A DNA stretch of 64,000 nucleotides from Lyngbya aestuarii BL J (GTDB taxonomy: Bacteria > Cyanobacteriota > Cyanobacteriia > Cyanobacteriales > Microcoleaceae): assembly GCF_000478195.2 (NCBI RefSeq), contig NZ_AUZM01000032.1, positions 1 to 64,000 on the forward strand, in the 5' to 3' direction. The notes beneath the pieces are model-generated. The model saw only the letters and a program-made list of their open reading frames with translations, was not told where the DNA came from and did not search any database. This document shows, in pieces, positions 55,633 through 64,000 of the stretch. Each line of letters opens with the position of its first letter. Positions within the stretch are counted from its first letter, which is position 1. The translations under genes were made by a program, and so were the position numbers.

Positions 55633-56661
55633 TTAGTTTAACAAATTTGTTGAAGGGTCTGTTTGAGTTTCATCTAATCCAGTGTTGACTGGAAAATATC
55701 CTAACGCATTTAACGCCAATATTCCCGCCCCATAAGCAGGTTCATAACGAGGTAAAATCAGTCTCGCAGTCGGGGCGATTTGGTTTAAAGATTCAATAAA
55801 TTTTAAGCGAAAATTGTTCATTCCTTGAAACACTCCGCCTATAGTTACTATTTCAACGCTTTCATTCGGTTCAAATAAACTATCTATGGCTATTTTTGTG
55901 GCGAAGACTAATTCTTCTATCGCAGTATTAATAATTTGATTGGCGATTTCATCTCCCTTTCTAGCGACTTCATCAACGATTTTAGCTAAATTGGCAATTT
56001 GTGAAACTGTCCATCCGCGTCTATAAACAACTTCGATTAAAGATTCAAGATTATCGAGGTTTAAATGGTGTTTGAATGCCGAAATTAATTGAGTTGAACC
56101 CAACCGCCCATCATGTGATTTTAACGCCGCTTTCAACCCGGAAATTGCGATATAATACCCGCTTCCTTCATCGCCTAAGAGATAACCCCAACCGCCAACT
56201 CGTTTCGTTTTTCCTTGGCTATTTTGTCCAAATATTTGTGAACCTGTTCCGGCGATCGCGACTATTCCGACTTGATGACCTAAACCCCCAACTAAAGCAA
56301 TCATGCTATCACTTTTAATAACAGTAGAATTTGTTGTTAGTTCCCAATTTATTGATAAGTTTGAGTTAGTTTTGACCTGTTCAACTAAGTTTTGAATCAC
56401 GTTAAAATCTTCTTTTCGACCCACGCCAGCGAGTCCAATTCCCAATCCTTGAATTAAAATATTATTGTAATTTTTGTGATCTAAAAAAATAGAAATGGCT
56501 TGATTAATAGCAGTTTCAATAGCATTTTTAGCAGAATCAATTCCCCCAGTTTGATAATTAGATGATCCAGCTTGTCCGCGACTGAGAATATTACCAGTTT
56601 CATCGATTAACAAACAAACTGTTTTTGTACCACCCCCATCAATACCGAGTACATAAACCAT
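55633..56661 (-). CDS. BadF/BadG/BcrA-type N-acetylglucosamine kinase
   Basis: About 342 aa from the ATG at 56661, where the phosphate-binding loop begins (YVLGIDGGGTKTVCLLIDE); the frame is open 14 codons upstream. Further ASKHA-family motifs: VGIVAIAGTGSQIFG and GGWGYLLGDEGSGYYIA. Probably phosphorylates a free amino sugar from cell-wall turnover. Lies 29 bp upstream of the P450 gene on the same strand. Confidence 0.85.
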   Translation of the reverse strand: MVYVLGIDGGGTKTVCLLIDETGNILSRGQAGSSNYQTGGIDSAKNAIETAINQAISIFLDHKNYNNILIQGLGIGLAGVGRKEDFNVIQNLVEQVKTNSNLSINWELTTNSTVIKSDSMIALVGGLGHQVGIVAIAGTGSQIFGQNSQGKTKRVGGWGYLLGDEGSGYYIAISGLKAALKSHDGRLGSTQLISAFKHHLNLDNLESLIEVVYRRGWTVSQIANLAKIVDEVARKGDEIANQIINTAIEELVFATKIAIDSLFEPNESVEIVTIGGVFQGMNNFRLKFIESLNQIAPTARLILPRYEPAYGAGILALNALGYFPVNTGLDETQTDPSTNLLN

Positions 56662-56787
56662 GAGAAATGAGAAGTTCAGAAGTTTTAAAAAACCAAGACA
56701 CAAAAAACATCCAAAAAGAATAAACCTTCATGTCTTTATGTCTTGGTGGCGAATTGATCGATGAATCAATAGATTTTCCCGGTCAAT

Positions 56788-57675
56788 TTAAGAAGCGATA
56801 ATTAATTTTTTTGCTCGTTCAGCCCGGGCTTCTGCTGAGTCCATCACTTCGGGAAACTTATCAACAATTTCCCCTGGATAATTTTCTAACAGTCGAGTGG
56901 ATAAAGAAACGCGACGTCGCCCTTCTTCAAGATCAATCACCAATGCTTTAACCGCCTGACCCACGGGGAATAAAGTCGGAAGCGACTCGATATATTTCTG
57001 ACTGACTTCTTTAATATGAATCAATCCGGTTACGCCATCTAAATCAACAAACACACCAAACGGTTTAACGCTACTGACTTTCCCTTCAATTAATTGACCG
57101 ACTTCTAGCTGACCAAAACTAACAGATTCTGAAGCTAAACGTTGAGAGAAAACCAATTTATTGCGATCGCGATCTAGCTCTAAAATATGAACAGTAAGTA
57201 ACTGATCGATTAAGCTATTTAAGTCTTCCTTTTCACTCAAATGAGAGCGGGGAATAAATCCCCGTAGCGAGTCAAAATCTACTGTTACTCCCCCTCGGTT
57301 CATCCCTGTGACTCGAACTTGAAAGCTTTGAGCTTGCTGTTGAGATTCATTTAACTGATCCCAAACTTTTTCGAGTTCAAGTTGTCGAATTGAGAGGATA
57401 ACTTGACCCTCTGCATTTTGTTCCCGAATGACTAAAAACTCTCGTTCTTCTTGGAGGGGTAAAATCTCAGACAAATCTTCAACATCGGCTAAAGAAGCTT
57501 CTTTTCGGGGTAAAAAACCGGGAGACTTTCCACCAAGAATGTCAATGTATACACCATCGCTCGTATATTCAAAAACCTGACCTCGGACAACTTGGCCTTT
57601 CTGGAGATCATAATCATGTTGCTCTAATGCTCTAGCAAAATCATCAAGTGAAAAAGACGTATTTTTCGTATTCAT
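56788..57675 (-). CDS. S1-repeat RNA-binding protein (ribosomal S1-like)
   Basis: 295 aa with three S1 OB-fold repeats: about 23-95 (GQVVRGQVFEYTSDGVYIDI), 115-180 (RVTGMNRGGVTVDF) and 190-265 (GKVSSVKPFGVFVDLDGVTGLIHIKE). Cyanobacteria carry short three-repeat S1 proteins, one ribosomal and one (Rps1b-type) involved in mRNA binding; I cannot choose between them with certainty. Confidence 0.88.
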   Translation of the reverse strand: MNTKNTSFSLDDFARALEQHDYDLQKGQVVRGQVFEYTSDGVYIDILGGKSPGFLPRKEASLADVEDLSEILPLQEEREFLVIREQNAEGQVILSIRQLELEKVWDQLNESQQQAQSFQVRVTGMNRGGVTVDFDSLRGFIPRSHLSEKEDLNSLIDQLLTVHILELDRDRNKLVFSQRLASESVSFGQLEVGQLIEGKVSSVKPFGVFVDLDGVTGLIHIKEVSQKYIESLPTLFPVGQAVKALVIDLEEGRRRVSLSTRLLENYPGEIVDKFPEVMDSAEARAERAKKLIIAS

Positions 57676-57854
57676 AGGAGTTCACAAGAAAACAAAGAAT
57701 CAATTTATTGGGCTAATTTTTTTATGCTGACCCCCTTCTCAACTACCCAATTTCTGCGACTAATGTGTCTGGATTTTCCAATATAACCAATTCCTTCATC
57801 AGTCGGGAGCTATGGTTGCTAAGGTTGAACTGGAGTAAAGCCCCAATACCTAGT

Positions 57855-58604
57855 TTACTCGGTTGCTTTCAGTTCGTGACTAAAAAGCTGTTTAACGTGT
57901 TTCCAGGCATCTGCTGCTGCTGTTTGATCATAACTCTCCCGTTGATCACAGAAGAACCCATGAGTCGCCGAGTAGCGGAAAATTTGATGAGAAATTTGAT
58001 GCTGTTTCAACGCCGCTTCAATTTGATCAACCTGTTCGTTGGGAATTAAAGGATCTTCTGTCCCAAAGAACCCGTAGACCACCCCTGTAATTTCGGCTGT
58101 ACGGCTAACGGTTGGTTCACCGCCTCCAGGGGTTCCGGTGACAATTCCAGCCCCATAAAACGAAGCCGTTGCTTTAATATCCGGTAAAGTCGCCGCTAAA
58201 TAAACGACATGACCCCCAAAACAAAATCCAATCGAACCAAACCCCTCGGGCTGAACTGATTTTAAACTTTTCAGGTAGTCAATTGTTGCTTGTACATCAC
58301 TTAAGAGTTCCGATGCGATGGTTTGCTCCTTATATTTTCGACCCAATTGTAAATCTTCTGAACTGTAACCCACTTCAAAACCGGGAGCCTGACGTTGATA
58401 AATGGCCGGAGCGATCGCGACATAGCCCAATGCAGCAATTCGTCGAGTCACATCACGAATGTGATCATTGACTCCAAAAATTTCTTGAATAACAACAACA
58501 CCTGGAAATGCTCCCTCGCCAACAGGTTCAGCTAAATAAGCGGCGATCTGTAAGTCCCCGTTAGCCACTGTAATATTAGCCGTGCGAATTTCTAAATCTG
58601 ACAT
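57855..58604 (-). CDS. Dienelactone hydrolase family protein
   Basis: About 249 aa alpha/beta hydrolase (start at the ATG 58604, MSDLEIRTAN; an alternative ATG is at 58613). Nucleophile elbow GFCFGGH contains the Cys typical of dienelactone hydrolases, Asp in FGTEDPLIP, and His in SATHGFFCDQRESY. The real substrate in cyanobacteria is not established. Confidence 0.92.
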   Translation of the reverse strand: MSDLEIRTANITVANGDLQIAAYLAEPVGEGAFPGVVVIQEIFGVNDHIRDVTRRIAALGYVAIAPAIYQRQAPGFEVGYSSEDLQLGRKYKEQTIASELLSDVQATIDYLKSLKSVQPEGFGSIGFCFGGHVVYLAATLPDIKATASFYGAGIVTGTPGGGEPTVSRTAEITGVVYGFFGTEDPLIPNEQVDQIEAALKQHQISHQIFRYSATHGFFCDQRESYDQTAAADAWKHVKQLFSHELKATE

Positions 58605-58613
58605 AATTCTCAT

Positions 58614-59096
58614 TCTCGTGGAGCTTCTATATCAAAATATTTTTGCCAAACATAATTTCTCAGTAAACTACTCCATAGTACAGGTCATTGCCCCTAAATA
58701 GACAAGTGACTCACCAAAACTCGTGATAAATTTGTTAGTGATGCCCAAAAAGCAAAAACACTCCTATCCGAGAAACAGCTCTGTAGTACGGCAAGAGATG
58801 GCGCGGATCTCGCCAACCTGTTAAGAGCCTTGATAGTGTCCAGTTTGGCTGCATTGACTCAAGGATGTCGGGACGGTCGGTGAGTTCATCGGCACAGAAG
58901 TAACCCGTCGGTGCAGCAACACGACCCCCGATCAAAAATAACTCATATCGTTTTTCGTTTTTGGTCGCGTTGGGTGTGTAGTCCAAAACGAAAGCCTCTC
59001 GCTTTTAGGCAGAGGTAGGTTACATTCCTATACAGACCCATGACAGCACAGAGGTTTCGTTTTTAAACTTCTGGGGCTGACTTAAGGAGATTTGTT
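58614..59096. other. Intergenic region before plmA
   Basis: 483 bp. A leftward frame at 58735-58986 (83 codons, TTG start, no ribosome-binding site) has normal composition but no recognisable feature; I do not call it. The plmA promoter must be here. Confidence 0.4.
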
Positions 59097-60080
59097 ATGG
59101 TTCAGTTCTATATTCAGCCAGATAGTGACATTCCTGCCTCTAACCAGTTATTTAACCAAATTCGGTTTGCGATTGCCTCCCGGCAGTTTCCACCGGGACA
59201 TCGTTTACCGAGTACCCGTCAACTCGCCATGCAAACCGGACTGCACCGTAATACCATTAGCAAAGTCTACCGTCAGCTTGAAGATAGCGGTCTAGTCGAA
59301 GCTCAGGCGGGTTCCGGAATCTATGTGCGAGCCTTGGGTCACGAAGGAGGTTCTCGGCTGAATTCGCCGATCCTAGAGCATTATCCAGAAGCTAACAAAA
59401 TCATTCAACGGGGTCTAGATGAACTCCTGTCTCAAGGTTGTACCCTCAGCGAAGCCAGAGAACTGTTTTTAGCCGAGATTGACTGGCGTCTGCGATGTAG
59501 TGCTAGAGTTTTGGTGACCGCTCCCATGCAAGATATTGGGATTGGTCAGTTGATGGCTCAGGAACTTGAACAATCCCTGCGGATTCCTGTACAGTTAGTC
59601 CCAGTCGAACAACTCGCTGAAACGATTGAGCAAGTCCCATCGGGAACTATTGTCACCAGTCGTTATTTTATCGGCCAAGCAGAAGCGATCGCCGCACCCA
59701 AATCAGTTCGGGTCATTCCCATTGATATTTATGACTACGCTCGTGAAATCGAACTGGTTCAAGATTTACCCAAAGGCACCTATTTGGGAATTGTCAGCCT
59801 TAGTTCTGGGTTACTGCGAGCGACAGAGGTGATTATTCACAGTCTGCGGGGTGAGCAAGTCTTGGTGATGACCGCTCAACTAACGGATACTTACAAGATT
59901 AACGCGATTGTTCGCAGCGCTCGGGTGATTATTTGCGATCAGGCGAGTTTTGAGACGGTGAAAGAATCCGTTCAAGGAAACCGAGATGAAATTATCCGTC
60001 CCCCACAACTGCTCTGCTGTGAAAATTATATCGGTGCCGAGTCAATTAATTTGCTGAAACGGGAGTTGGGATTGAAATAG
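59097..60080 (+). CDS. plmA: GntR-family regulator, PlmA type
   Basis: 327 aa. N-terminal winged helix-turn-helix (about 5-75) with FPPGHRLPSTRQLAMQTGLHRNTISKVYRQLE, then a GSGIYV linker and a C-terminal ligand or oligomerisation domain with no aminotransferase part. Size and layout match PlmA, the GntR regulator conserved in cyanobacteria and reported to bind the PII-PipX complex. AAGGAG sits 8 bases before the ATG. Confidence 0.85.
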   Translation: MVQFYIQPDSDIPASNQLFNQIRFAIASRQFPPGHRLPSTRQLAMQTGLHRNTISKVYRQLEDSGLVEAQAGSGIYVRALGHEGGSRLNSPILEHYPEANKIIQRGLDELLSQGCTLSEARELFLAEIDWRLRCSARVLVTAPMQDIGIGQLMAQELEQSLRIPVQLVPVEQLAETIEQVPSGTIVTSRYFIGQAEAIAAPKSVRVIPIDIYDYAREIELVQDLPKGTYLGIVSLSSGLLRATEVIIHSLRGEQVLVMTAQLTDTYKINAIVRSARVIICDQASFETVKESVQGNRDEIIRPPQLLCCENYIGAESINLLKRELGLK

Positions 60081-60179
60081 CAGAAATTGACAACAACTTC
60101 CCTTAAAATAAATGGCAACTGGTGTTTAATGCTTCCGTCTCCTGTCCTGTGATCAACTCATCAAACTCAAGCAACTATC

Positions 60180-60839
60180 ATGGAACCTTCAATTAATCTC
60201 AGACAAGCGATCGAACGGCGACGGGCGGCTCGCGCTTTCAAAAGCGATGTGATTCCCAGCGTAATCATACAGGAAATTCTCCGACTCGGCTTACAAGCTC
60301 CTTCTGGATACAACCTTCAACCCTGGCGGTTTATCGTCGTTCGCAGTCAAGAAAACAAACAAAAGTTGAAAGCCTGTGCGTTTGATCAGCGTCAAGTCGA
60401 AGAAGCACCTGTGGTGTTGATCTGCTGTGGCGATCGCCGTGTTAATCAATCTGATTATATTGAATCCGTGATTGAACTGGGTAAAGAGCAAGAAGCGGGG
60501 ATGAATGATGCCTATGCTGATTTTATCCGCTCCAGTGTTCCGGCGTTGTTTGAAAATCGTCCCTGTTTTGACTCGATCGAAGCTTGGACAAACCGCCACA
60601 CGATGTTATCGGTTGCTTATCTGATGATTGTGGCTCAAAGTTACGGGGTTGACAGTTGTCCGATGGAAGGATTTGTAACCCGTCAAGTTAAGGAAGCCTT
60701 TAAAATTCCCGAGGAGGTGGATGTTTGTTGTATCCTGGCGATGGGATATGCGGAAGAACCTTTTAAACGGTACGGTGGACGCTTTAGTTTACAAACAGTT
60801 TGTTATGGAGAAACCTATGGTGATTTTTTTGAAATATAA
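60180..60839 (+). CDS. Nitroreductase family protein
   Basis: 219 aa FMN-dependent oxidoreductase-type protein. RRAARAFKSDVIP and APSGYNLQPWRFIVV form the FMN-binding start, and the C-terminal CCILAMGYAEEPFKRYGGR completes it. Probably a homodimer with broad quinone or nitro-compound activity; the natural substrate is unknown. Same strand as plmA, about 100 bp downstream. Confidence 0.9.
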   Translation: MEPSINLRQAIERRRAARAFKSDVIPSVIIQEILRLGLQAPSGYNLQPWRFIVVRSQENKQKLKACAFDQRQVEEAPVVLICCGDRRVNQSDYIESVIELGKEQEAGMNDAYADFIRSSVPALFENRPCFDSIEAWTNRHTMLSVAYLMIVAQSYGVDSCPMEGFVTRQVKEAFKIPEEVDVCCILAMGYAEEPFKRYGGRFSLQTVCYGETYGDFFEI

Positions 60840-60948
60840 CGGAATTATTTTTCAAAATTCTAGCCTTGAGGATGAATAATTTTTTCTGTATCGAACACTT
60901 TTATCAAACATAGTTCGGGTGTGTTTTAGCATCAGAGGAAAATAACCC

Positions 60949-62508
60949 ATGAAAACTACACTTATTAAAGAAAAGCCAGGAAAACTGCAAAAAGACAACT
61001 CCCAGAATTCTGCCGATGTTCGTCAAGATTCGTCGGTGGAAATTCAAGACAAACGTGAGGAACTCGAAACACTCAACCCCTTTTCGGATTGGGAAGATAA
61101 TCCTTTTGATCCTCAAGATATCCAAGAAATTGACGCGATACCCCAATCAAAATCTGAGAACCCCCAGTCAAAATCATTAAGAGAAAGCCTCGATGAACAG
61201 CCAGAGGTTCCCGCAGAAAAGACGCAAAAGAATTACTTACTCACCCCTCAAATTGGCATCAGTTTACTCGCCATTTTTGGCTGTGTGTATGTGATGACTC
61301 GCCCTTGTGTAATTGGTGAATGTCAGGTGATTGATACCGCCAAACAACAAGCTCAAAAGTCAGAAGAAACCATTAGAAATGTAACCACTTCTCAAGCGCC
61401 CGGAATTGCCAAAGAACAGCTCGATGGAGCAATCAAACAACTCCAAAGAATTCCTTTTTGGTCGCCCTATCATCGCCAAGCTAGAGCGCTTTTCTCGACT
61501 TATAAACAAGATTCTAAAGAATTAGAGGCAGTCGTCAAAGCCTTATGGATGGCAGGGTTAGCCTCAGAAGAAGCCCAAAACCCTCCCTATAAAGTTGAGG
61601 AGTGGGATCAGCTCAAAACGCGCTGGGAACAAGCCATCACTCAACTCGAACAGGTTCCCCCAGAAAATACCATTTATCCTTTTGCTCAAAATCGACTCGA
61701 ACAATATCGGGCAAACTTAGCCGAAGTTAGAGGACGCCTCGCTCTCGAACGTCAAGCCGGCCGCACCCTCGCCGAAGCCAAAAAAGTCGCTCAAGTCGCT
61801 CTAGCCCGTCAGGGAGTCGCCAGAGGCGTGGAAAGTTGGCAATTGGTTTATGAGACCTGGCAGAGTTCGACCAATACATTAGCTTCTGTTACCCCCGGAA
61901 CTACGGCTTATCAAGAGGCGCAACTGTTGCTGGCTCGATATCAGCCTCAGTTAGAAGACGCTCGCGATCGCAAAACGATTGAACAAGTCGGACAAGATGC
62001 TTACAACCGAGCGGTGAATAATGCAGATCGAGCCAATATCTTTGCGGAGCGGGGGGCTTGGTCAGAAGCGGTAAAATACTGGTCTCAAGCGATGACTTAT
62101 GGGAAACGAGTTCCGATGAGTAGTTCCTATCATGTGGAAATTCAACCGTTGATGACGTCTTATACCGCGTCTTGGAAGCAAGCAGAAGCGGAAAATAAGG
62201 TCGCAACTCGCGTGAATAAAGCGCGTCAAGATTTGAAAACGGCTTGTACGGGTTCTCCGACAATTTGTAGTTATAGCGTGAGTCGAGATTTGATTACGGT
62301 TCGCCTAGCTCCGAACTATGTAGAAAAAATTGAAAATACTGCCATTACAGGCGATCGCAGTGGCAACCCTCAAAAACGCAATGAGGCAGAAAAACACGTT
62401 CAAACATTGAAAATTGCCCTAGAATCTATTAGTGATAATGCAAAGATTCCCTTAGAAGTTTATAAACCTAACGGTCAAAAAATTGGGGTTCATCTCCCCC
62501 AGAATTAA
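60949..62508 (+). CDS. Hypothetical single-span protein with helical repeats
   Basis: 519 aa. A polar, acidic, probably disordered cytoplasmic part (1-95), one membrane span (about 97-117) and a long alpha-helical external region. That region has repeated segments of similar rhythm (LQRIPFWSPYHRQARAL, LEQVPPENTIYPFAQNRLEQY, LASVTPGTTAYQEAQLLLARY, GKRVPMSSSYHVEIQPLM), spaced about 65-75 residues apart, suggesting TPR-like units. GAGGAAAA before the ATG. Similar proteins are common in filamentous cyanobacteria, without known function. Confidence 0.75.
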   Translation: MKTTLIKEKPGKLQKDNSQNSADVRQDSSVEIQDKREELETLNPFSDWEDNPFDPQDIQEIDAIPQSKSENPQSKSLRESLDEQPEVPAEKTQKNYLLTPQIGISLLAIFGCVYVMTRPCVIGECQVIDTAKQQAQKSEETIRNVTTSQAPGIAKEQLDGAIKQLQRIPFWSPYHRQARALFSTYKQDSKELEAVVKALWMAGLASEEAQNPPYKVEEWDQLKTRWEQAITQLEQVPPENTIYPFAQNRLEQYRANLAEVRGRLALERQAGRTLAEAKKVAQVALARQGVARGVESWQLVYETWQSSTNTLASVTPGTTAYQEAQLLLARYQPQLEDARDRKTIEQVGQDAYNRAVNNADRANIFAERGAWSEAVKYWSQAMTYGKRVPMSSSYHVEIQPLMTSYTASWKQAEAENKVATRVNKARQDLKTACTGSPTICSYSVSRDLITVRLAPNYVEKIENTAITGDRSGNPQKRNEAEKHVQTLKIALESISDNAKIPLEVYKPNGQKIGVHLPQN

Positions 62509-62651
62509 CCCAAGAATTTACACGGTAGGGGCGCAAACCGCAGCGCCCTCTTAAAGATTGGTTGGATAATTTTCAGATAATAATGAGCCGTGAAGTTCGG
62601 GATAATTTTTCAGATGATATAAACTCAACCTTTACTCTCAAACACTCAACC

Positions 62652-63701
62652 ATGATTCAACCTTTACGTGACATTCAAACCGCTCAAGGGGCTACATTAG
62701 AAGACTCTACAACGGTTCCTCTCAGTTTTGGAAATGATAGTAAAGCGATCGCTGCGACTCAAAGCGGTGTTGCATTATGTGATCGGAGTCATTGGGGACT
62801 TCTCCAGATTTCTGACGAAGATCGATTGCGGTTTTTACACAACCAAAGTACCAATAATATTCAATCTCTGCAACCCGGACAGGGATGTGATAGCGTATTT
62901 GTCAGTTCTACAGCTCGTACCATTGATTTAACCACATTTTATGTGACCGAAGATGCGGTTTTAATCTTAGTTTCACCGAACCGTCGTCAGATGTTAATCG
63001 ACTGGCTAGATCGATATATATTCCCGATGGATCGAGTTGAATTAAAAGATATTAGCGATCAAAATGCTATTTTTAGTTTAATTGGGCCGCAAAGTCATCA
63101 ACTTTTAGAAAGCTTAGGAATAACACCTCTAACAGATCAACCTTATGCAACCCATCAACAAGTTGAAATAGAAAATATTCCTGTCCGAGTGGCAGTTGGG
63201 AGCGGTTTAACGACAACAGGATATACGTTAATTGTATCCGTTGATCATGCCGTTTCGATCTGGAAAACCTTGATCGGATCAGGAGCGATCGCCATGGGAA
63301 ATCGCATCTGGGAACAGCTTCGGATCGAGCAAGGAAGACCTTTCCCTGATTCTGAACTAACCGATGATTATAACCCTTTAGAAGCAGGATTATGGCAAAC
63401 AATCTCTTTTGAAAAAGGTTGCTATATTGGTCAAGAAACTATCGCTCGTTTAAATACTTACAAAGGGGTCAAACAAAAACTTTGGGGACTAAAATTAGAG
63501 GCTCCCGTTACTGTGGGAACCGAAATCAAAGTAGAGGATAAAAAAATCGGTACACTGACCAGTTTTATTCAAACTGAAAGCGAATTTTTAGGGTTAGGGT
63601 ATATTCGCACCAAAGCAGGTGGAAAGGGTTTAAAAGTGAAAGTTGGAACAGTCGAGGGTGAAGTGATAGAAGTTCCATTTTTAACCCATCCTGCGGAGTA
63701 A
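62652..63701 (+). CDS. YgfZ/GcvT-like folate-binding protein
   Basis: About 349 aa from the ATG at 62652 (the frame is open to 62562; an ATG at 62583 is an alternative). The KGCYIGQET motif near the C-terminal third is the signature of YgfZ, which uses tetrahydrofolate and supports Fe-S cluster enzymes. The GcvT-like domains (ALCDRSHWGLLQI, FLHNQSTNNI) are complete. Convergent with a ferredoxin-like gene. Confidence 0.88.
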   Translation: MIQPLRDIQTAQGATLEDSTTVPLSFGNDSKAIAATQSGVALCDRSHWGLLQISDEDRLRFLHNQSTNNIQSLQPGQGCDSVFVSSTARTIDLTTFYVTEDAVLILVSPNRRQMLIDWLDRYIFPMDRVELKDISDQNAIFSLIGPQSHQLLESLGITPLTDQPYATHQQVEIENIPVRVAVGSGLTTTGYTLIVSVDHAVSIWKTLIGSGAIAMGNRIWEQLRIEQGRPFPDSELTDDYNPLEAGLWQTISFEKGCYIGQETIARLNTYKGVKQKLWGLKLEAPVTVGTEIKVEDKKIGTLTSFIQTESEFLGLGYIRTKAGGKGLKVKVGTVEGEVIEVPFLTHPAE

Positions 63702-63711
63702 AAGATCACGA

Positions 63712-63754
63712 GGAGAAAGAAGGAATGATAGAGGAAAATCAATTCTTTCTCCTT
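63712..63754. terminator. Bidirectional terminator ygfZ-like / ferredoxin-like
   Basis: An 11-bp perfect inverted repeat AGGAGAAAGAA (63712-63722) / TTCTTTCTCCT (63744-63754) between convergent genes. Confidence 0.65.
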
Positions 63755-63760
63755 GCAAGT

Positions 63761-64000
63761 TCAGTCCGAATGGTGTGGAGCAAATTTTTGATAGAGTAAA
63801 GCTTTAACCGGTTCTCCTCCATACAAATGATGTTCAACAATAGTCGAAACTTCCTCCGGTTGAATGCGATCATACCAGACTTCCTCCGGTAAAATGATCA
63901 CCATCGGCCCATTACCACATTGTCCTAAACACCCTGTCGCTTCAATCCCAACATCAGGAATAGATTCTGCTTGAAAAGCAGCTAAAACTTGAGCCGAACC
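63761..64000 (-). CDS. 2Fe-2S ferredoxin-like (thioredoxin-fold), partial
   Basis: The last 79 codons of a gene that runs off the right edge. The stop is at 63761-63763. CLGQCGNGPMVIILPEEVWY is the C-terminal cysteine pair and following strand of thioredoxin-like 2Fe-2S ferredoxins. The ending VKALLYQKFAPHHSD is normal-looking. The N-terminal cysteines lie outside the window. Confidence 0.85.
   Translation of the reverse strand, partial: GSAQVLAAFQAESIPDVGIEATGCLGQCGNGPMVIILPEEVWYDRIQPEEVSTIVEHHLYGGEPVKALLYQKFAPHHSD

Noticed and set aside
58735-58986. Leftward 83-codon frame before plmA
   Set aside because: TTG start, no ribosome-binding site, no recognisable motif. Composition is normal, so it stays a weak possibility.

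Overview
The window is cyanobacterial chromosomal DNA. It carries photosystem I genes (psaC, psaM), cytochrome b6f genes (petB, petD), a GntR regulator of the cyanobacterial PlmA type, an S41 CtpA-type protease, and many copies of the HIP1 octamer GCGATCGC. The moderate-to-low GC content and dispersed GC-rich tandem repeats suggest a filamentous Oscillatoriales-like organism, but the genus cannot be fixed from sequence alone.

Layout. (1) 1-3.25 kb: pstC-pstA-pstB for high-affinity phosphate uptake, leftward. Upstream of them is a good Pho box that points the other way. (2) 3.27-15.51 kb: a 12.2-kb accessory island that I read as a Tn7-like element. Its left end has three spaced copies of an AATAAAGTTGTACACT-type site. 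Its right end has four such sites in inverted orientation at an exact 20-bp period, and its terminus lies 27 bp past the glmS stop codon, where Tn7 inserts. No tnsABCD-like or CRISPR effector gene is visible inside. The cargo is a small biosynthetic/export cluster (GNAT acyltransferase, ATP-grasp ligase, haem-oxygenase-like diiron protein, ABC exporter), a patatin-like lipase between direct repeats, an ECF-type sigma factor with a membrane segment and Cys-rich tail, a small secreted protein, and a solute-binding-domain gene broken by an in-frame stop. (3) 15.5-25.2 kb: glmS, psaC, an HdrB-like CCG protein, acpP-fabF for fatty-acid synthesis, and a large RTX extracellular nuclease. (4) 25.5-35.4 kb: recN, nusB, a DUF502 membrane protein, an aldo/keto reductase, a DUF2470 protein, small conserved unknowns and an adenylate cyclase. 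(5) 36-44 kb: an LpxB-like protein, galE, a GT4 glycosyltransferase, petBD divergent from ctpA. (6) 44-64 kb: psaM (31 codons), terC, ndk, speA, a galU-type gene, hisF, tRNA-Ala(GGC), an UbiB-type kinase, ftsW, a cytochrome P450, a BadF-type kinase, an S1-repeat protein, dienelactone hydrolase, plmA, a nitroreductase, a ygfZ-like gene and, at the right edge, a truncated 2Fe-2S ferredoxin-like gene.

Outside the island the genes are ordinary housekeeping and photosynthesis genes, often convergent with clear hairpin terminators. The main discovery candidate is the island itself: a glmS-site Tn7-like element with intact-looking ends but no recognisable transposition genes, carrying an uncharacterised biosynthetic operon and an unusual membrane-linked sigma factor.
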